Source: Haloferax mucosum ATCC BAA-1512
GTDB lineage: Archaea; Halobacteriota; Halobacteria; Halobacteriales; Haloferacaceae
Reading direction: 5' to 3'
NCBI RefSeq assembly: GCF_000337815.1
Contig: NZ_AOLN01000018.1
Coordinates: forward strand, 186,001-250,000
Length of the DNA: 64,000 nucleotides
Below the pieces are notes generated by a model, which saw only the letters and a list, made by a program, of their open reading frames with translations, was not told the origin of the DNA and searched no databases. The position numbers and the translations under genes were made by a program. Every line of letters starts with the position of its first letter. Position 1 is the stretch's first letter. This document shows positions 60,056 to 64,000 of this stretch, in pieces.

Positions 60056-61252
60056 TCAGTCTGCGGGTTCCGCGCTCACGCCGCGCTCTTCGGGCGTCAA
60101 GTAACACTGTGGGTCGGGACCGAACAGTTCGCCCGTCGCCGCGAGCGCCCGAAGCCGCGACGACCCGCGGCACACGTCTTGGTACTGGCACGTCACGCAC
60201 TTGCCGGTGAGGTGTTCCTCGCGCTCGCGCAGTTTGGCGAGAAGCGGATTCGACTCGTCGTCCCAGATGTCGCCGAAGGGGCGGTCGCGGACGTTCCCGA
60301 GGCTGTAGCTCTGCCAGAACTGCGTGAGGTGGACGTCGCCGCGGTAGTCAACGTCGGCGACGCGCTCGCCGGTCGGGTCGCCGCCGTTGACGCGGAGATA
60401 CCGGTGAATCTCGTCGGCGTGTTCTTGGCCGAGTTCGTCTGCGGCGTACTCGACGACGTACGCGGAGTCGGCGTAGTTGCCGACGAGAAGCGTTTCGATG
60501 TCCTCGCCCGCGTCGTGGTACTCGCGGGTCATATCGAAGAGGCGACGGACGGCCCGCCGCTGTGCCGCGTCGTCGAGGTCGGCGTCGGCGATGTCGCCGC
60601 CGCGACCGCCGTAGTCGAGGTGGTAGAAACAAAAGCGGTCTACGCCCACGTCGTACAGCAGGTCCACCACGTCTTCCATGTCGGCGGCGTTGTGCTCGGT
60701 GATGGTGTACCGAAGCCCGGTCTTGAGTCCCACCGAGAGGCAGTTTTCGATGCCGCGGACCGCGGCGTCGAACGCGCCGTCTTTGCCGCGGAAGCGGTCG
60801 TTTCGTTCGCGGAGTCCATCGACGGAGACCCCGGCGTAGGAGAGTCCGGCGTCGCGGAGGGCGGCCGCTTTCTCCTCCGTGATGAGCGTTCCGTTGGTCG
60901 AGAGAACGGCGCGGATGCCGGCGTCGGTCGCGTACTCGACGAGTTCGACGAGGTCCTCACGGACGAGGGGTTCGCCGCCGGAAAAAAGCAGGACTGGCAC
61001 GTCGTAGGCGGCCAAATCGTCGATAAGCCCCTTGGCCTCAGCCGTCGAGAGTTCGCCCTGCGCCGGGTCGAGGTCGGCACCCGCATAACAGTGTTCGCAG
61101 TAGAGGTTGCACCGCCGCGTCGTGTTCCAGACGACGACGGGGCGTTTCTGTTTTTCCTCTCGAATCTGGTCGTAGTTCTCGTCGGGGTCGTCGTAGCGAA
61201 GGCCGTCGCCTTCGGCGCTTCGCCCGCACAGGAGTTTGCTGATCGAAATCAT
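60056..61252 (-). CDS. radical SAM/SPASM protein (AhbD-like or Htur_1727-partner)
   Basis: The 398-residue protein has the radical SAM cluster C48-x3-C52-x2-C55 (CNLYCEHC), the GGE motif LLFSGGEPL, and a C-terminal SPASM-type set (CVTCQYQDVC, later DPQC) for extra Fe-S clusters. The best-known archaeal relatives make haem from Fe-coproporphyrin (AhbD); others modify a partner peptide. ATG 61252 overlaps the stop of the small partner gene (ATGA), so the pair is translationally coupled. The neighbours argue for a peptide or haem role; which one is open. Confidence 0.85.
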   Translation of the reverse strand: MISISKLLCGRSAEGDGLRYDDPDENYDQIREEKQKRPVVVWNTTRRCNLYCEHCYAGADLDPAQGELSTAEAKGLIDDLAAYDVPVLLFSGGEPLVREDLVELVEYATDAGIRAVLSTNGTLITEEKAAALRDAGLSYAGVSVDGLRERNDRFRGKDGAFDAAVRGIENCLSVGLKTGLRYTITEHNAADMEDVVDLLYDVGVDRFCFYHLDYGGRGGDIADADLDDAAQRRAVRRLFDMTREYHDAGEDIETLLVGNYADSAYVVEYAADELGQEHADEIHRYLRVNGGDPTGERVADVDYRGDVHLTQFWQSYSLGNVRDRPFGDIWDDESNPLLAKLREREEHLTGKCVTCQYQDVCRGSSRLRALAATGELFGPDPQCYLTPEERGVSAEPAD

Positions 61253-61551
61253 TCCGTGGACACCTCCGGGTCCGCCGCGTCTGTCGCGCCCGTCGCGTCC
61301 ACCGGCGTTCGCTCCGGTGCTCGCAGGTTGTTGCCGCCGAGTCGAACGATTTCGTCCGCCGGGCAGAGCCACAGTGACTCGCTGTCGTCACCGAACAAGG
61401 TTCTCGCCTGCTCGACTGCGATATCGAGCGACGGCGCGGTCACGCCCCCGACGTGACGCATCGGGTCGGCCGATTGCTCCCGATAGAACACCTCCCACTG
61501 GCGACTGCCGTCGATTCGCGCTTTCCGCCGCGGGTCGTCGTCACGGTCCAT
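61249..61551 (-). CDS. Htur_1727-family radical SAM partner protein
   Basis: The 100-residue protein (MDRDDDPRRKARIDG) contains REQSADPMRHVGGVTAPSLDIAVEQARTLFG (in short parts: SADPMRHVGGV, DIAVEQARTLFG), which resembles PaaB-like small domains. It then has SLWLCPADEIVRLG and an acidic tail. I recall this as the Htur_1727 family, listed as a radical-SAM-partnered candidate RiPP precursor in haloarchaea. It lies immediately upstream of the radical SAM gene with a 4-bp overlap. It has one cysteine and no leader/core boundary that I can define. Confidence 0.75.
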   Translation of the reverse strand: MDRDDDPRRKARIDGSRQWEVFYREQSADPMRHVGGVTAPSLDIAVEQARTLFGDDSESLWLCPADEIVRLGGNNLRAPERTPVDATGATDAADPEVSTE

Positions 61552-61651
61552 AGGTTCGCTTTCGAAGTGAGACGCTACGCGCGTTTCGCACGTTTTCAGC
61601 GCGCGGGAATCGAAGCAGTAGACTTGCTTGAGGACATAGAAGCGCCGAACG

Positions 61652-62161
61652 ATGACTGAGCGATTCTCTCGACGGCGGTTTCTGCACGCGACAGTTGCTT
61701 CCAGCGGACTTGCGCTTCTCGCGGGGTGTACTGCCGGCGGTAGCCAAAGCGGAGACGAGTCCGGCGGGAGCGGTGACGGGAGCGAATCGACCACGACAGC
61801 CGACGTCGAAAGCCGAGACTTCGATGGCTGGTTCGACCGAACCTCCAACTACGAGGGCGTCTACGACATGACCGACAAGGACGCCGTCACTGTCGCTGTC
61901 GGGGTGAGCGGAAACAGCGGTGCCTACGCCTTCGACCCCGCCGCAGTGAGGGTTGCGCCGGGAACGACGGTCACGTGGGAGTGGACGGGAAGCGGCGGCG
62001 CACACAACGTCGTCGAGCGCGAAAACGACAGCTTCCAATCCGAACTCACTGCGACCGAGGGACACACCTTCGAGTACACGTTCGAGGACTCGGGAGAGTA
62101 CCGCTACGTCTGTGTGCCGCACGAAACGTTCGGCATGGTCGGCGCTGTCGTCGTCGAATAG
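61652..62161 (+). CDS. halocyanin (Tat lipoprotein blue copper protein)
   Basis: The 169-residue precursor has a twin-arginine signal (RRRFLHATVASSG) and lipobox LAGC, a Gly/Ser linker and a cupredoxin domain. Copper ligands are His in GGAHNVV and Cys, His and Met in VCVPHETFGM. It shuttles electrons at the outer membrane face. It is divergent from the radical SAM pair with 100 bp between starts, so a shared control region is likely. Confidence 0.92.
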   Translation: MTERFSRRRFLHATVASSGLALLAGCTAGGSQSGDESGGSGDGSESTTTADVESRDFDGWFDRTSNYEGVYDMTDKDAVTVAVGVSGNSGAYAFDPAAVRVAPGTTVTWEWTGSGGAHNVVERENDSFQSELTATEGHTFEYTFEDSGEYRYVCVPHETFGMVGAVVVE

Positions 62162-62207
62162 CGGCCGTTCGAGCGGCTACCGCCCGTAGCCAACCCCTTC
62201 TGACGTG

Positions 62208-62342
62208 TTATACAGTGTGTTCGCTCTCACTCAGCGACGCCGTACACAGGACACAGCCCGTTTCGCAGAGCGTCTGTAACATCGGCTCGTTGACCCGATA
62301 CCGCTCGCCGCACTGCGGGCAGGTCACGTCGAACTCGTGCAT
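62208..62342 (-). CDS. 44-residue zinc-ribbon protein (DUF7560-like)
   Basis: The reverse strand reads ATG 62342 to TAA: MHEFDVTCPQCGERYRVNEP, then a C-terminal GCVLC. CPQC and GCVLC form two zinc knuckles with one more Cys (LCETG) between them. Such tiny zinc-finger proteins are frequent in haloarchaea and some affect biofilm or stress traits. It lies convergent with the halocyanin gene and about 90 bp before the HTH-10 gene stop. Confidence 0.7.
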   Translation of the reverse strand: MHEFDVTCPQCGERYRVNEPMLQTLCETGCVLCTASLSESEHTV

Positions 62343-62434
62343 TCCAGGGTCACCATCTAATGATTGGAGTCTCGAACCCGAGGGGAGACGCCCTCAATTC
62401 ACGGGGTACTGATAGGTCTCCGAGCGGTTGCATC

Positions 62435-63076
62435 TCAGTCCTGCAGGATGGCACCCATGAGCTTTTTCTGTGCCATCGCAAGGTGTTCGGAGAACGTCGA
62501 GGTCGTGATACCGAGTTCGGTCGCAACCTCGCCTTTGTTGGCGCGCCGCGGGTGGTCGAAGTATCCCATCTCGTGGGCCTGCTCTAACACCTCGCGCTGG
62601 CGGTCGGTGAGTTGCCCGCGTTCGACTAACACGAGGTCGCGGGACTCGTCAGACGACGACTGGAGGAGTCGGCGCACGTCCACGGACCCCGATGCCTCGC
62701 GCAGTGCGGACACGACGTTGCGGAGCGTCTCCACGTCGGGCGCGTGAAACGTCAAAAAGAGCGCGCCGTCGCGCGTCTGTACGTCAACGACGGGACAGCC
62801 GAACGTCTCGACTTGCTCGCAAGGACAGCCTACACCACCCTCGCGTTCGAATCGGTAGACGGTGCCGTCGCCGTAGTCGAACAGTTGGTCCATCTCGTCG
62901 GGAACGCTGTCGGCGTCGTCGAAGACGAACTCCTCGGTGACGGCACCGTCCGCGTTCGGTGCCATGCTCCGGGAGAGCGCGTACCCCGCCGTGTCGCCCT
63001 CGGAGACCGATGCGACGGGACAGTCCGTCGGCCCGGTGACCTTCAACTCCGCTCTGATGCCCGTTGCACTCATCAT
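62435..63076 (-). CDS. HTH-10 (Bat-like) regulator with CXnCXCX7C motif
   Basis: The 213-residue protein has an N-terminal sensor region with four cysteines, C19, C84, C86 and C94 (DCPVASV; GCPCEQVETFGCPV), fitting the CXnCXCX7C motif described for the haloarchaeal oxygen-responsive regulator NarO. The C-terminal HTH-10 domain is clear: RGQLTDRQREVLEQAHEMGYFDHPRR (in parts), NKGEVATELGITTSTFSEHL. It probably senses redox or oxygen through an Fe-S cluster. A second Met at 63073 is an equally good start. Confidence 0.87.
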   Translation of the reverse strand: MMSATGIRAELKVTGPTDCPVASVSEGDTAGYALSRSMAPNADGAVTEEFVFDDADSVPDEMDQLFDYGDGTVYRFEREGGVGCPCEQVETFGCPVVDVQTRDGALFLTFHAPDVETLRNVVSALREASGSVDVRRLLQSSSDESRDLVLVERGQLTDRQREVLEQAHEMGYFDHPRRANKGEVATELGITTSTFSEHLAMAQKKLMGAILQD

Positions 63077-63100
63077 ATCAGTACACAGCGCCCCCACGGC

Positions 63101-63109
63101 CTGATATAA
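63101..63109 (-). promoter_or_regulatory. TATA box of the HTH-10 regulator gene
   Basis: The reverse strand reads TTTATATC 25-34 nt before the ATG at 63076. A second TATA-like word (AATATAAAGG) at 63130 is further away. Confidence 0.45.
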
Positions 63110-63194
63110 ACACCCACGATACACCGGGCCTTTATATTGCGGCCACTGTCCACCGGCCGTCGAATACGCGGACCGTAGGTCTCCTCGATGGCCC

Positions 63195-63220
63195 GTATAA
63201 ACTGCCCCGCATATTCGGGG
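63195..63220 (+). promoter_or_regulatory. TATA box and inverted repeat upstream of the winged-helix gene
   Basis: GTATAAAC at 63195-63202 is followed by CCCCG-CATATT-CGGGG (63205-63220), an operator-like palindrome between the TATA box and the expected start site. The regulator of this site is unknown; the adjacent HTH-10 protein or the gene product itself are candidates. Confidence 0.45.
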
Positions 63221-63260
63221 TGACCTTCGACGGACTCTGCGGCCAAACCAACAGGTGAGC

Positions 63261-63611
63261 ATGCAGACCGGCCTCAGACGCACCCAGACCGACGCCGCTC
63301 TCGCCGAAACAGAGGCAGAGCAGGTTCTCGAAGCGCTCTCGGACCCGGCGTGTCGTCGGATACTCACGACGCTTCGAAGCGCGGCCGACCCGATGACGGC
63401 ACAGGAGCTTTCGAGCGCGTGCGACGTGCCGCTCTCGACGACGTACCGAAAGCTCGAACAACTCTCCGAGGCGAGCCTGCTCGAAGAGACGCTTCAGTTG
63501 CGCGCCGACGGGACCCATACCCACCAGTACTGGACGGACGTGGATTCGGTGACGGTCCACCTGTCCGGCGAGGACGGACTCGACGTTGTCGTCCCGGGGG
63601 AACACCGATGA
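63261..63611 (+). CDS. ArsR-like winged-helix transcription regulator
   Basis: From ATG 63261 the 116-residue protein (MQTGLRRTQTDAALAETEAEQ) has an ArsR-type wHTH: EQVLEALSDPACRRILTTL, MTAQELSSACDVPLSTTYRKLEQL (in parts) and a wing. A GTG two codons upstream is an alternative start. It overlaps the next gene by 4 bp. It is divergent from the HTH-10 gene with a shared intergenic region. Confidence 0.85.
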   Translation: MQTGLRRTQTDAALAETEAEQVLEALSDPACRRILTTLRSAADPMTAQELSSACDVPLSTTYRKLEQLSEASLLEETLQLRADGTHTHQYWTDVDSVTVHLSGEDGLDVVVPGEHR

Positions 63612-63808
63612 GTTCGGAATCGTCCCACACGATGGATTCAAACGTCGGACGGCCGTCCCGCCCGCACCTCACCTCGCGTATTATCACCCGCGACGACGGC
63701 CGCGAAGAGTGTACGATTCACCCGTCGAATGCGGGACCGAACGAACTCCTGACGACGTGGGTGACTGCGCTCGACGGGACGTTCGTTGACCTCGACACGA
63801 TGCGGTAG
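63608..63808 (+). CDS. DUF7511-like small protein
   Basis: The 66-residue product starts at ATG 63608, overlapping the previous TGA. It has a disordered N-terminus and then a compact acidic part (IITRDDGREECTIHPSNAG, WVTALDGTFVDLDTMR). I recall this as DUF7511, often next to an ArsR-like gene in haloarchaea. It may bind or modulate the regulator; this is inferred from the overlap only. Confidence 0.7.
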   Translation: MSSESSHTMDSNVGRPSRPHLTSRIITRDDGREECTIHPSNAGPNELLTTWVTALDGTFVDLDTMR

Positions 63809-63891
63809 CGGGTCGTACACGGGAGCGTAAAGGGTTCAGTCCAGAGCGGTCGATGCGGGTCGAATAGGGTCGTCGTACCGAATATAGTTGC

Positions 63892-64000
63892 TTACAGCCG
63901 ACTGTGGTCTGTCGGGTCGCGTTCTTCGTCCCGCGGATAGAGGCTATCGAGCGCCATCAGGTACTCTTCGAGAAGCGTCGGAAACGCCCGGCCGCGGAGG
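63892..64000 (-). CDS. C-terminal end of a leftward protein, cut by the window edge
   Basis: The reverse strand enters the window in frame (LRGRAFPTLLEEYLMALDSL) and stops at TAA 63892 after YPRDEERDPTDHSRL. Only 35 residues are visible. The helical, acidic pattern is protein-like but the family cannot be told. Confidence 0.5.
   Translation of the reverse strand, partial: LRGRAFPTLLEEYLMALDSLYPRDEERDPTDHSRL

Overview
The window is a piece of a haloarchaeal main chromosome, most likely Haloferax or a close relative. GC is high and most predicted proteins are strongly acidic. Many genes start at an ATG or GTG 25-35 nt behind a TATA-like box with no Shine-Dalgarno, as expected for leaderless mRNAs. 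Archaeal information-processing genes are present (TFE, RNase P Rpp21/Rnp4, Trm56, KEOPS Pcc1, S15, S3ae), as are haloarchaeal families such as halocyanins, archaetidylserine synthase, DR2241-CbiX and HTH-10 regulators. The order rps15 - recJ-like - pcc1 - rps3ae and the nearby pssA agree with what I remember of Haloferax; this is recall, not a search. I see no IS element, provirus or CRISPR array.

Layout. 1-13.9 kb is housekeeping: a PhoU/AbrB regulator (cut by the edge), an NAD-kinase-like protein, a CinA-like protein, a leftward group of tfe, a DUF2110 protein and a lipoprotein, trm56, two Rossmann oxidoreductases, two GT4 glycosyltransferases, and a divergent rnp4 / YhbY / MscS set. 13.9-15.2 kb has an HD hydrolase, a PrxQ-like peroxiredoxin, tatA and tRNA-Arg(CCU). 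Behind the tRNA lies an array of decayed tRNA 3'-end fragments.

15.7-27.3 kb is a type IV pilus locus: PilB, PilC and five short secreted proteins with pilin-like N-termini, each start overlapping the previous stop. A convergent gene encodes a pilin-like protein carrying a von Willebrand A domain. 27.5-28.4 kb holds two identical tRNA-Ala(GGC) genes inside a roughly 200-bp direct duplication. 28.4-31.1 kb is the S15 - RecJ/Cdc45-like - Pcc1 - S3ae operon, whose leader contains a strong hairpin.

31-48 kb carries membrane proteins, a halocyanin, archaetidylserine synthase, an acyl-CoA dehydrogenase, a squalene/phytoene synthase, cytochrome oxidase subunit III, a TrkA-type K+ channel, an operon of penicillin acylase + small membrane protein + CDP-alcohol phosphatidyltransferase, a methyltransferase and two large proteins of unknown role. 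48-59.5 kb carries a winged-helix regulator, purA, a Trm112-like protein, the DR2241-CbiX pair, a possibly frameshifted small gene, cysS, a histidine kinase and a thioredoxin reductase. 59.5-64 kb is the most suggestive accessory stretch: a radical SAM/SPASM enzyme translationally coupled to a small Htur_1727-type partner, a divergent halocyanin, a 44-residue zinc ribbon, a cysteine-motif HTH-10 regulator, and a winged-helix gene overlapping a small DUF7511-like gene.

How they may work together (inference): CbiX/DR2241 could supply siroheme-type intermediates, the radical SAM protein could act late in alternative haem synthesis or modify its small partner, and CoxC and the halocyanins use the resulting electron-transfer capacity. 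The cysteine-motif regulator could tie this end of the window to redox or oxygen state.
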